Shown here: one piece after another, positions 23,412-35,366 of the stretch
How the letters are laid out: the number at the start of each line of letters is the position of its first letter
Position numbering within the stretch: the stretch's first letter is position 1
Assembly (NCBI GenBank): GCA_022695795.1
Contig: MU404102.1
Span: forward strand, 186,001-250,000
DNA: 64,000 nt
Direction: 5' to 3'
From: Biscogniauxia marginata
Taxonomy: Eukaryota > Ascomycota > Sordariomycetes > Xylariales > Xylariaceae
Notes under the pieces: model-generated
The model's input: the letters and a program-made list of their open reading frames with translations, nothing else
Told to the model about the DNA's origin: nothing
The model's database searches: none
Position numbers and translations under genes: made by a program

Positions 23412-24622
23412 GGTTGCTGCTAGATTGCGGACAAGAGTTTGGTGGTCCAGATAGGGGGATAATGAAAAAAGTTGAGAAATACCTGTATAAAAAACAAATC
23501 TTAATAAGTGAAACCAAACTGAGAAAAAGAGAAAAAGAGAGATGAAAATGTATATAATAATAACTTACGTCCTGCGATCTCTCAATGGAAGAAGAAGAAG
23601 AAGAAACCAGCGGCAGTGAATATATTTTATGGTCAACTCACGGAGTCGACACAATTCGTCGTCGTTCGAGAAGAGGAAGATGATGGCCTAAGTTGTCTGC
23701 CTGGCTACTCATTCTATCTGCCGGAACTCGAAACGAGTTCGCTGCTTATGTAGTGGCGGGTTAAACAAGGGCAGTATTGTCCTGGCTGTGGATTCTTGCT
23801 CTACGAACAAACGTGACTTCTAAAACTTTTGTCGCCTTTCAGCACTTTTCCCCGATTCCTTTGAGGATACACAAGTCGATTGTCCACGCTCTTGTGCGAA
23901 CCTTAATATCCAAGTCAAAGCAAAAAGGTGGCTGAGAACTTAGCAGAAAGAGAAGGAAGAAGCAACTAACAAAGGCTACAGCAGCAAATCAAGTAATCAA
24001 GCATAACATTAAGCAGATGGAGGCGGTATGCAATAAAGTGAGAAGTCTTTGCAGGTATTCGCCCTCGAATTCAAACGGCATGCCACGCGACAGGGGCCTA
24101 GGACTATTATGTACAGAAGTTCAATAAATCCACCTCGCCTTACATACATACAGTTCACTCTTCTCCTCTTTAATTCCCCTTTCCCTCTTCAGGTTTGCAC
24201 AACCCACAAGCCGTGGGGCTCTCATCGTTCTCAGTAAGATGAAAACAGGAAAAGCCTTGCGGGGTCTTAGTTTGTAGGGGGGTTGGGGTTGGTATCATAT
24301 CCTCTCGCTCACGAGCGGGTCGAAGACGGACTTCCAGAAGTACAAAAAACATTGAGAAAATGCTGTCAAGCAGTAGTGCATCCCTCCTCGGCTTGTCCGA
24401 TTTGGACAAGGAATGGGAGGGGAGCAAAAAAAAGATTTTAGGCTAAAGGCGCCTTGACGAAGACGAAGAATCCAGGTTGCGTGACTGGTGGCACAAATGA
24501 AAAAGTGAGTATGCGTTTTGCGTTGACATTATGATGAGAAGAGGCTAGTTGGGGTATCTGTCATAAAACAAGGAGATATTCTCGGTTGGAAGAGTGGTGA
24601 TTCATGCTAAGTCATGGCTTGT
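23412..24622. other. Spacer with UTRs
   Basis: Holds the upstream region of the Ser/Arg-rich gene (GA-rich, with a gaagaagaagaag run near 23588) and the probable 3' UTR of the ADF-H gene. No other feature was seen. Confidence 0.45.
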
Positions 24623-27600
24623 CTATTGTCCAAACGAAGCGTGACTCTGGTGTGCGTCTTGTAGAGCTATCAAGTATGTTAGTGATATGCTGTTTCAAAT
24701 AGAACAAAGATGATGGGACCACTTACTGTGCAGCACATTCATCTGGCCAGCACGGTCTCCGCAGGCAATCTGCAAAGACGAGCCTTCTACAAGTTCTAGA
24801 ACAACACTGTTCGGAAGTTCCTGAACTTCAACGTCCGGGATGAAGGGCATGCGGAAATCGCTCAAATGATAGCGCTTAACGCCGGCCTTCTCCTTTACGT
24901 TGGCAGCTGCACCTTGAACAGCGCTGAGGAAAAGGAAGCCCTGTGAGTCCAAGCACATGCTACGGCGCTTCCACAGCAGATTATCCGGGAACTGGACATT
25001 GACATCACCCATATAGGTTATTACCGCTGGCTGGGAAGAAGCTTGGGGTTTCTCGGCCGCCGGAGCTGTGGCGAGCTGGTCTGGGTCCTCCTCCGCAACA
25101 GTTGGTGAAATATTGGCGCTGACACTCTTGCGACCACTTCCAAACGAGTTTGAAAGTCGGCGCATGAAACGCGATGCCCGGGTCTTAGACTTCTTATCGC
25201 CTTCATCCCCAGAACCGCTATCACTCATCACTGAAGGTGACGCGAGAGGCGTTGTCGATGCGTTATCACGATCACGAGAGAAGGATGACCGGTAGCTTGA
25301 GATAGACAGACGACGGGTGATGTTATCACCGTTCTGCTGAGAGGATGGTGGACGGCTGGAAGATTTAACCGAAGCACCAGGGGACATAGCTGCCAGGTTG
25401 TCAGTGGACTTGCTAGCAGTGGAGGTCTTTCGATCCTTAATGAAATCTTTCATGACACTGAGCGAAGACCGCCGTCTAGCCTTTTTCTCACCATCTTCTG
25501 TTACCGACTTGCCACCACGCTGCTCCAGATTGTTTTTATTTGGGGACGCATGAACTGATGACTCCTCACGTGCGAGCGTCAGATTGGCTGGGTGAGCAGT
25601 TTGTAAGTCAACTAGTAGAGGTGACTGTTTCAACTCGACAGATGAAGAATCGGTGAGGTTCTTGGGCGGCTCTGACTTCTTTAACATTTGATTCGCGTCG
25701 CGAATAATCCGGGCCGTCACTTGGATCGACTCTGGCCGCCCACGTGGAGCATTTTGGCCTTCGAACATAGAAAGCCTCTTCGCTACGGAGCTTGATCTTT
25801 CTCTACCCCGATTTGCTGGTGTCTCAGGCGATGCAGCATGTGCTTGGTCGGGCGTAGTAGGAGTCTGGATAGTGATAGAATTCGCACGATCCGCTAACGA
25901 CGGCTTTGATGGTTCCCTTACACTTCCCTTGCGAACTACGAAAATGGTCGATGAAGGTATAGCTGTTCTAGGACGGGCTTCTTCACCGGTGCTACCAGAG
26001 AGCTTCTCTAGAGCCTTGATACGCTGTTGAATGGCGGAACCCATATTGCCCTTCTTGGAAGTCATCCCGGCAGTCGATCCCTGGCGGTTGAGGGTGTTCA
26101 GATACGCGGCACCACCCGACGGCCCACTCCGGGCAGAGTTTTGCGATACATCACCAGGTGTTAAATGCATGGGACTCGTAGGTGTGCGGGCAAGCCGGCC
26201 AGGTTCTTTTGATAGACTGGAAGTAGGATTAGGGAAACCGGGGCTGAGGGGTGATTTAGAGACAATGATAGGTTTGGCCTCGTGAAGTGTCGCCGACTGC
26301 AATTCTTCCATTAAATCATCATCGTCGAGGAGAGGGTTACCAGACTCGCCCTTTGCCAAGTTTGTTTTGATAGGATCTACTGTGACCTTGCGCCGAGTAG
26401 ACCTCTGTGGGACAGAAACCTTGTTTTCTGAGATTGGTGCTGAAGCTTCGGTTTTCGACTGCTCGCTCTTCTCAACAGAAGATGCTTTGTCAGGTACAGC
26501 AGGGACGGTTTCTGTTCGAGTCTTGAGATTCTGACTGGAAAATTTGGATTTGAGAGTAGGAGTTGTTGGTGAAGTCGAAGATTTTGGCTCGTTGGATGAG
26601 AATTTGGATCTGGGAACTCCTAGAGGTGATCTGGGCGGCTCTTGGTCCTTTACGGCAGGTTCAAGCTCAGGCTCCTGAGTAGAACTGTTGGAAGTATCCT
26701 TTTCAGCAGCTACGGTCGGTTCTTCAACTTTGGGCTCTGTTGTTTGGACGGAGCTTGGCTCAGGCTCTGGAATCCCACGAGATTCCTCGGCAGCCTTAGT
26801 AACCGTCATATCTGAAACATCGGTCTCTTTTGTCTCAACATGCGGTCCTTCGGTTGGCCCCGATGGACTTCCCGGGGAACCCTCCACGACGCTCATCCTC
26901 AAGCCTGCCTCTTCCACGATTTCTGAAAGCTCCTCTGGCCCATCCTCCTCTTCTGTGTCTCTGCCAGTTTCTTTCGTTCCCTGGATAGTTTCCTCGGTGG
27001 ATTCAGATAAGGAGGATGCCTTTGTAGAGTCGCCAATCTCAGACATGGAGGCAGCCGTCGGTGAAGGAGGGTGCGAATCAGAAACGGTGCCCTCCGAAGG
27101 TTCTTCAGTGCTGATCGTTATGGGGGTAGGTGGGTCAACAGCAATGCCAGAATCCGCATTGGAGACAGAGCGATAACTGTCATTGCGCTCAACATGAAGG
27201 GCCGGTTTGAGCCCCTTGGTGTCCGTTGCTCCCTTGTCTGCTGTAGGAGCGGTGTTGGTGCTAGTAGGCACTTCAACCAATGGTGTTCCCTGCATCTTCT
27301 TTTCTCTCATTCTCATAGCTTTCATGAGGCGCACCTTTTCGGGCGTCATCTTGCTTTCCTTCGTCGACGGAGACATGGACGGTGTGATCGACTTCATAGA
27401 AGCTCCCGAGCTAGTGGCGGGTCGTAGGGGAAGTTGGTTCTCCATGGTCTCTTGAGGTATAGCCAGCCGGTTTTGTCCCGATTTCTCAACCTGTTCCAGG
27501 CCTTCCAACTTTCCCTTCTTAAGAGACTTGGCGAAGAACTTGAAACCTGCGGGGAGATTGGCAATAGGGCGGAAATTTCCCGAAGTAGTCGGTCTCTTCT

Positions 27601-28757
27601 TGCCCTCCACCGAGGGTCGTGGTGCAAGCTTCACCTTGGGTTTGCTGTACGAGAAGGTCGAAGAAGCGTATAGCCCAGGACGTGCTGACTGGGAAGACAA
27701 ACGCCCGGCAATGTCAGAATGTGCGGGCGATACCGGTCGGTCTGCTCCTGTGAAGTTAGGCACTCTGTTTGTGGAAGCAAATTTTGTACCTTGCGGGGCG
27801 GTGAGCTGTTGAGGGTCAAGGACTACAGGAGGTCCAGATGTCAAAGGCGATCGAGGGGCCTCCGAGTAGATCGATGATACGGGCCTTTCGTTTCCGTTCT
27901 CGTCCACTTTCTCGATCGATTTCCGCTTCCTTTCCCTCTCCTCTTCTTCCTCTTCCTCGGCAATTTCGTTCAGCCTACGGCGCCGGAGAGAGCTCGACGA
28001 AGAGCATGACGAGCCCGAAGCTGCGTGGAGGGAACAGGCTGCCGAAAGCTTGCTGTCCTTGAGGTCCTTGGCGGTGGTAATCTCGAACTTTGTGTTGTAC
28101 GGAGTAAATCGTTCGCAGACTGCGTTGAAATGAACTGTCGCACGTGCTACAAGAGGAGAACGAGTCCAGAGAATTAGCAAACCATCCCGAACTTTTTTTT
28201 TTCAAATGCGCAATCAACCCAATTGGGCGAGTAAGAAAGCTCTAACAAAGTAGAGAGGAAAGAAAGCAAATAATAGATAAACAAATAAATATTAATAAAA
28301 TAAGAAGATGAAGAAACAAAATCCCCTACCTTGAATAAGTCGAGAGCAATTCTCAGGCATGTACCGCACAATCACATTGCGTCTCCGGTACCTGAGGAAG
28401 CCATAGAGCGGTGATGGCTCTTCATACTTCGCGACTGCGTTGCGAATTTCGACAATCCCTCCATTCCCACTAGCTAGGACATCGACTTCGTCACGGCTCA
28501 CGTACTTGAGAAGGAACCTGTCATAATAGAGCTCGGGTCAGTGATTCGGTGCATGGATGTAACAAACGGCACGGAAAGGAACAGCCGAGTGCAGCGCAGC
28601 TACCAGTGAGCTCTGCAGCAGTCCATGGACCACTGCTACTACTCCGGCCGAACACGAGGGGAAAAATGTAACAGATCTCATACCATCCTCCAGGTTCGCC
28701 GGCTGCCGTCTCGTACGCTTCCTTCACCTTCGCATGGTCAAGCCCGTTCAGCGACAT
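24623..28757 (-). CDS. Large actin-binding-type protein: N-terminal ADF/cofilin-homology domain, disordered middle, C-terminal PH-like domain
   Basis: Four exons: 28757-28684, 28517-28330, 28146-24727 and 24666-24623, all in frame, 1241 residues. The first about 115 residues, from MSLNGLDHAKVKEAYE through WRFLLKYVSRDEVDV-like sequence to YGFLRYRRRNVIVRYMPENC and VHFNAVCERFTPYNTKFEI, form an ADF-H domain of coactosin/Abp1 type. The middle, about 1000 residues, is Ser/Pro/Glu/Lys-rich and disordered, with an RRRRLNEIAEEEEEEERERK segment near the start. From about residue 1130 a PH-like fold is evident: YMGDVNVQFPDNLLWKRRSM, KRYHLSDFRMPFIPDVEVQ and LPNSVVLELVEGSSLQIAC. The last exon adds a helix ending DAHQSHASFGQ. 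Fungal orthologues with this ADF-H plus PH layout are known as cofilin/tropomyosin-type actin-binding proteins. A cortical role linking actin to membrane or endocytic sites is inferred. There is no SH3 domain as in Abp1. Confidence 0.85.
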
Positions 28758-31700
28758 CCTGTGGCGGGGGATGTCGCCCTTAGCGACGGTGAGCCTGGGA
28801 AGTGACGGGAGCGCCGGTGGGAAAATGCAGTGTTCGTCGTGGTGTGCGCAGAGCGGAGAGTTGGTTCGGTTCGGGCGATTAGAGTATTTCTATCGGCGAG
28901 GTGGTCGCAAAAACATGCAGGGTTGGAGTCGCGAACCGAATCGAGAGCCAATTCAGGGGTCCAGCGGCACGGTGCGACATCGAAGCTGCACCATGCGCAG
29001 AGACGAGAAGTGAAGTGAATTAGGGATTAAAACAAAGAGGGCTGTATAGTCGCATCCACCGGGAAAGGGTGAATGGCAGCAAAGTAACGATGCACAAGAA
29101 GAGGAGATTGGCCCTCTCTGCGGACGAAACGAGAGAAGAACTCCCAAGTCGGCAGACGAAACGAAAATGGCGGGATACTACCTTTCCAATATGGGGGTTG
29201 GACCAGGGGGGGTCAGAATATTGAAAGGGGGTCGAGGGATATTTGGTACTACAAGACGGAGGATTGGAAGATCAGGGGTGGTCTTGTTGGTTGGTAGGTG
29301 TGTGTAGACGGTGCGTGTGCGTGTGTGCGTGTATGCGTGTGTGTACTGCGGTAGTTGGCGGCCGGAACGTCTCTCCGAGTTGGCAGTTGTTGGGTGGAGG
29401 AAAGATGGCAATAATTAGATAGAAGTGTAAGAAAGTAGTAATAACAGGTAGGTAATTAAAAGACGAAGTAAGATGAAAATAAAAAAGCAAGCAATGTATC
29501 GCCGCCGCTACAAACTTGCAAGATGGTCACGATAAATGCATCCAAAACACTGAGATTCCAACCCTTGAAGAAGAGGAACGACAAAAACAACCCCTCACCC
29601 TCTTAGATAGGCTACGTGGTTAATACCTAAGGTAGGGCAAAGGTAGAGAGAAATAAGAGGATTCGAATCGAATAAGAAGAAGAAACGGGGAAATAATAGG
29701 TGCAAGGATTGGAGGGATGATGTTTGGTAGGATGAGGGAAAGCCAGATAGGGAATCAACGAGATGAACTGGAACGGCGCGTGCACCGGCTTCGAGGGGCG
29801 GCGGGGGGGGAGGGAAAGAAAAGGAGTCTGGCTCAGGCTCTGGTGCTGGTTCTGGCTCTCTGGAGATCAAATCATTTAGGTTTTTCTGTGATGGCGCCCA
29901 AGAGGAAAGCCAAAAAGCGCACCGTTCGTTCACATAATGCCTACCCACCACCTTACTCATACAGCTCGTGAAGGGGAATTTGTACGGAGGTGGAATTCAA
30001 CAAGGGCTAAAGTTCGGCCAGCAAATTATTACTCCTTTTTTCTGGATACATGTAGGTATTACATTACCTACACTAGAGCTAGCGACGCCGAACACCTAAT
30101 CTTCGCATCTGCAGGGGGGCCACCTCGTGCTGTCGGGACCAACTGTGGCTGCTATTGGCCAGTAAAGACATTGTACCTCCTGCAGGGGTCGGGAAGCCTC
30201 AGCTGTAAGGTAGGTAATTCCGTCCCCCACTTATCTCTTAGGTGCGCCCCGGCCCCCACAATAATAACCTGAATCGTTTGCTGCTGCAAGGCGAATTCCT
30301 GGTGAATCCCAATCCGGTCTCATAATTCCTGTTAACCACGTCATGAAACATAGCTGTAATTCCCACCTCTGATTCCCGGCAAGCGCCAATTATCTGCCTA
30401 CACCTTAGATCCATCGCACGAAATATAGCATGAGATAGATGACCTATAGGCAGCATTCGGTAGGATGCGGCCAAGATGGTACTGGTAATGAATCTCAATG
30501 GGAATCTTCTGGATGATAATATTTGTTCGGAGATCCGCGCGAAATGTGAACCAAGTTCGATGGCTGTAGATCTTGACCTGGGATCTTAAACCGCCAGCAG
30601 GACTGACTAAGCTCCGTTGGGAGGCCATTAGATAAAATAAAATTGGAGATGGTCCGAGCGTTATTCTTGACGACATCTGCACCGTACTTCCTTGACCACC
30701 ACCGTCACACTGAACGCGTAAGTACCTCTGTACTTACATACCTTAAGTTACTACATACCTACTTTCATCTGCGTATTACTTCTACGTGCCTACTACTAGG
30801 TAGGTAAGGTATTCTTCATAGAGATTCTATTTTTTTTTCTTCTCACCAACCTAACCCTCGTATGCGGACAACCGAAAGCCTAGACAGAAACAGAAGACTA
30901 TTAATTACGCATATCCTGTCATACGGACATCTAGGACATACTCTACACTCTGTGTGTCCACGAGCTGCCACGCTGATGAGAATCACTGCCTCGGACAGCA
31001 TTGTGAAACATATAACAACCAGGATGCCAGGTCCCACCAGCCCGGCACGAACCTAGTGTAGAGCATCACATCTGCGGCTTCAAGAGCATCAATAGCGACT
31101 GGGTATTATACCCGGGATGGTACATTTCCTTGGAAGAAACAAAAACTAGCCACAAGGATCGTATTCCCGCTGTGTTTTTACACACTGCAATCTGAACATT
31201 GCCTGCACTACGGATTACATACATCACTTACACCGCACCTTGAACATAGAGAAAGACGGGAATTCAACTTTTCTCAACCTCAGTCCGACCCGGCGCTTTG
31301 ACCCTCTTGACCTTCTTGATCTTCCCCCCTCCCCCTCCATCCATCTGCAAAGCACGAGCTGACTGACGTACTGTCGTACTCCATACCTACACATTAGGCA
31401 TATGCACATGCATACCACCCGTATCACATCTCATCTTTGTTTTTTTCCCTCTTCATCCCCGTGATCTGACATGTATCAAATACTGAAGATAAAAAAAAAG
31501 ATCATTACCTACTTATAGGTTCTCGATCGGATCAAAAGTGGGGGAGAAGCGGAGCGGAGGGGAAGACGGAGGAGTATTTATGATACATATCTGGCATGTG
31601 ATTGGTTGATTTAGGTGAGTATAATAAAAATGGCAAGGCATCTCTTTTAACTTCTATTGGTTCGTACGAGGAAAAGGAGGAGCGGCGAGGGTTCGCTATG

Positions 31701-33462
31701 TTGCTACATGCAGCAGCTCCCTTGATGGAATGTCAAAGCGTTCAAGTTCGCTACATACATGTATAATAGGTAGGTAGATACATACGAACGTACCTAGTAG
31801 GTATGTATAGGTAGATTTGATGCTTCAATTTACTAAAGAGGTTCCGTCAAACCTTAGAATTCGTAAGATGGTGTTAGATACCCATGCAGGTATTGATTAC
31901 CCACGACTAAAATTATCAGTACGAATCGCAGTATATAGGTATACTCGGGCAAGGAGAAAATAAGAAGCACGACCAGAGAAGACCTTGTTCGTCCATGAAC
32001 AACTATCGCGTTTTCAGAAGGAGTTTTTGTATGTTCTTCACTAACATTGATCTAAGGTCATCCAACATGTCATCTCTTACATCGGAAAATACCGCGGGGT
32101 ATATATATCAATTTGTAAAACACAGCAATTTGCGAGCATTGCTAAGGTATATAAGGTAACTTACACTTATAATGTATAGTGGGAACGTAATATACGTAAG
32201 GTAAATATCAAGAAAGTTTAATACTATACACCTACGTATACGTACAAACTACAAGTTTAAAAAAAAAATACAAAAAATGTGATTTTAAAAGTTCCTCGAG
32301 AGAGCTATAAGGTAAGCAGTATAACCTCAGCGGGTAACACAAGCAGCATGCTCAACCAAACTCCACCGGTATCTACATCTCTATAGGCCTTCCCGTCCCT
32401 ATATACCTACATATATACATATAGTCCGATGTGCCTCGTCGTGTGCCCCCACAAGCATGATCTGATCCGATAGCTCTAACCTAACTACAAGTGGACATGT
32501 ATGTCCCTAGGTCTTCGCACATATACATTTAGCTATCGAACAGGCGGAAAATACGGCATAAGGAAGAGGATAAGAAGAGAGGGGAAGGGTTGGGCACTAT
32601 GCCTCTGCCGAAGCTCACGCAAAGCTACAGCTATATTCGTTGGCCTAATCATTGATGTTATCTGCAAAGGTACTGTATAACTTTCCTAGACCCTTTTGCA
32701 AGCAACTCGCAATGTTTAGTACAGTGGAAAGATCTTGGCTGGATATGAGGTCTCATCTACGACTTAATGTTCCACCAGCCGAGGTATGGATTGGTCAGGA
32801 TTATCGCATGTATCAAAGCAGAACTGAATATCAGGAATATACCCAGTATGGGTAATTCTTCCGCACTGCTTCAAGTAAAGACATTTACGATATAGCGCGG
32901 TTACGGCCTTGCCGTCGATGAATGATCGATTCAGTGTGCCATCGGTCAGTCATCTAATAATAGCGTACACTAGGTCGTGAATCCATACAAAAAACTGCCA
33001 TGTCGTTGCGACAGATCCTATAATCCGTCGGCAGCGTCTCTCTATCTGCGCCTGCACGCAAAATTTTAATCCGCCTTGGCAATCCTCCATGAAAGACGCG
33101 TTTGTCGAAGTAAAATAAGAGGAATCGTCACTCCCCTAGGATCACCTTTCTGGCACTAGTCTAGCCTTCCCATTTGTGACCACACTATTACTTAAGTACG
33201 CATTCACCAAATGAAGTGTGACCAAATGCGAGAGGAACAACGATACATGGCCATGCACCAAAGAGTAGGATCCGGATCTGTTGTCCCCGCCGAAAACCAT
33301 CAATCTACGACGTAGTAGAGCTCTAAGCACTAGTCCGATCAACGGCCTAATCCTGTCATCGCGAATATTGAGGACAGGAGCAGAAACTAGTAGGTGGCCA
33401 AGTTTGCGACCACTAGGTGACGGATGATGAGTGGCGGCCTTCTCTAGAGTGATGGGCTGACA
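28758..33462. other. 4.7 kb gene-free stretch
   Basis: Starts with the probable long 5' region of the ADF-H gene, with a (tg/cg)-rich microsatellite at about 29297-29345. Beyond it are many short TAGGTAGG-like motifs (for example 30798-30810 and 31769-31783) and A/T runs. Frames such as 29960-29595 (Pro/Glu repeats) and 30862-31056 lack supporting motifs. No gene is recognised. A non-coding transcript cannot be excluded. Confidence 0.4.
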
Positions 33463-35366
33463 TCAAGACTTTGATTTCGGCGGTGGCTCCGAAGCCTTCG
33501 GGGATAGCGTATCTGGAGACGCAAGACTGCTCGAATTCGGGAGGGAATCTGTACTGACTTCCGGCGCATCGCTCTCTAAAGATGCCGGTTCTTCCTCGAC
33601 TGACCCTTCAATGATAGTTGGCTTAAAAGTCTCACTATCATCGATAGGTATAGGGTCGTGGCCCCGACCACTATTGCTGGCCGAGACACCAACAGCTGGG
33701 GCATCACCTTCGGCAATCTTCTGCTTCGTTGAGGTTACGATCTTTTCCGCCTCGCTAACCTTACCAGCCCCAGGGGTGTTGTCCCCCTCGACGCCAATAG
33801 GGTTATCCTTGTTGTTCTGGTGATCAAGGAGAGCGGCCTTGTCAAACCGTACAATCATACACGACAAGTTGTCTGTACTGAAGCGAGACAGGGCGTGATC
33901 TACTAGAAGCTTTGAGGCGGATGTAGGATCCTGCATGTCACGGACGAGGTCAACAGCTTCTTGGTCAGAGCAGACATCCCAAAGCTACGATTTGTTAGCT
34001 ATGCAGGTCCGATAGCGACTACAGAAACAAATTGACTTACTCCATCGCAAGCAATGATGATGAACTCATCGACCTCGGGCTGAATGACGGTTTCGGTAGT
34101 GTAAGGATGACCGGTAACAAGATCCTTCATGTAGGTATCTCCAAGCGCTCGGGTGACGGCAAGTACCCCGTTCACACGATTGTTCAGTATCAGTCCCCCA
34201 GCATTCGCGATCCGTTTCCCTTCGTTTTCGTCACTCCCCTTATGGTCATAGGATAGGCGCAAGGCCTTTCCAGATCGACACAGGATGATACGAGCGTCGC
34301 CAACATTTGCGGTGTAAAGGACTCGTTGTCGCACTGCAGCACCTTTTAATCTTGCGTGAGCTGATTCGGGGATTGCAATGTTATTGCCGTCGTCTTCAGA
34401 CTTACTGTCCTTAGACTTTGACGCGTCAGAGGCCTTTGAAGCCGCAGCGGCCGCAGGCGCGATAGCCTGGGAACCGGTTGCGGAATTCGAGCTAGGAACC
34501 CTGTCTTCCCAACGCAACACAGCAATTGCTGCGGTACACCCGCTATTCTTAAGCGGGAGCTGCTCTAGCTGGGCATCGACACTAGTGAAGGTCTGATCAA
34601 GTAGCTCGGGAATGGGAGCGTTGGGATTCTTCCGTATGATATCTTCGAGGATGAGATGAAGCTTCTTGCCACACCAGTCGGCAGCAAAAGTTCCGGCATG
34701 CCCATCAAATATTGCGAAATAGCCATTGTCAGTTTCAATCATGTCTTGGGTGGACGTCTCCGGTTGAGCATCGCTGCCTTCGGTGGATCTCTGAGAGTTC
34801 GCACTCTTGTTGCTTGAATCCGGGACTAACAGGGGGGCAGGGGTATGTAAGAAGTTATACAAGAATGCGTGGGTGTCTTCCATAGTGCGACGACATTTCT
34901 TATTCCTATCCTCCCAAACACCGACGCGGAAGGTAGATCGAGGGCCCGGCATTGATTCGCCTGCTGAGTTGTTGTGCTGGCCCTGGGGTACTGCGAGTGA
35001 TTGATCTTGCTTGCCCAGCTTCTGCAGAGGGGTTTGCGAGCTGAAATCACTGTTCGTTCTGCCGACTTGAGAGAAGTTCAAGGTTTGCTTAGCACTAGCT
35101 ATGAGGCTGCTTGCTTTGCTCCCGACACCACTGCTCCTACGCTTCTTATCCAGGTTTCCGTTGTCGGGGTTTTGCCGTCCAGGCGGGCTACCGTTCCCGC
35201 TGCGCTTCTCACCACTGGTAGCCTGGTCAGTAGATTTGACTGGGGTATTACCGGGCGCAGGATCAGTCTTAGAATCCGGAGATGGGGACTTCTTGTCTGG
35301 TTTTGCCGAATCCGGTACGGCTGTGTCAGATTTGGACGCGGAAGAGCTGGAACCGCCGCCAAACAT
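33463..35366 (-). CDS. PP2C-family Ser/Thr protein phosphatase
   Basis: Exons 35366-34041 and 33984-33463 (intron 33985-34040, GTAAGT...CGTAG) give 615 residues from the first in-frame ATG. The open frame extends 25 codons further up without an ATG, to a splice-acceptor-like CTGGCAG, so a short 5' exon is likely. Residues 1-140 are disordered and Ser/Asp/Lys-rich. The catalytic domain follows, with [10 protein letters not shown] at 160-169, FAIFDGHAG with the metal-binding Asp at 221, [55 protein letters not shown] and IIIACDGLWDV across the intron. [12 protein letters not shown] closes the fold. These are the standard PP2C motifs; the enzyme dephosphorylates phosphoserine/threonine using Mn/Mg. 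The long Ser/Pro tail is typical of filamentous-fungal Ptc1-like proteins that counter stress MAP kinases. Which Ptc paralogue it is was not settled. Confidence 0.9.

Noticed and set aside
26688..27176. Long plus-strand open frame inside the ADF-H gene
   Set aside because: Antisense to a long Ser/Glu-rich exon, whose codon bias keeps the opposite strand open; no motif.
29595..29960. Minus-strand open frame of 121 codons with EPEP and proline runs
   Set aside because: Low-complexity only, no splice or family support, in the upstream region of the ADF-H gene.
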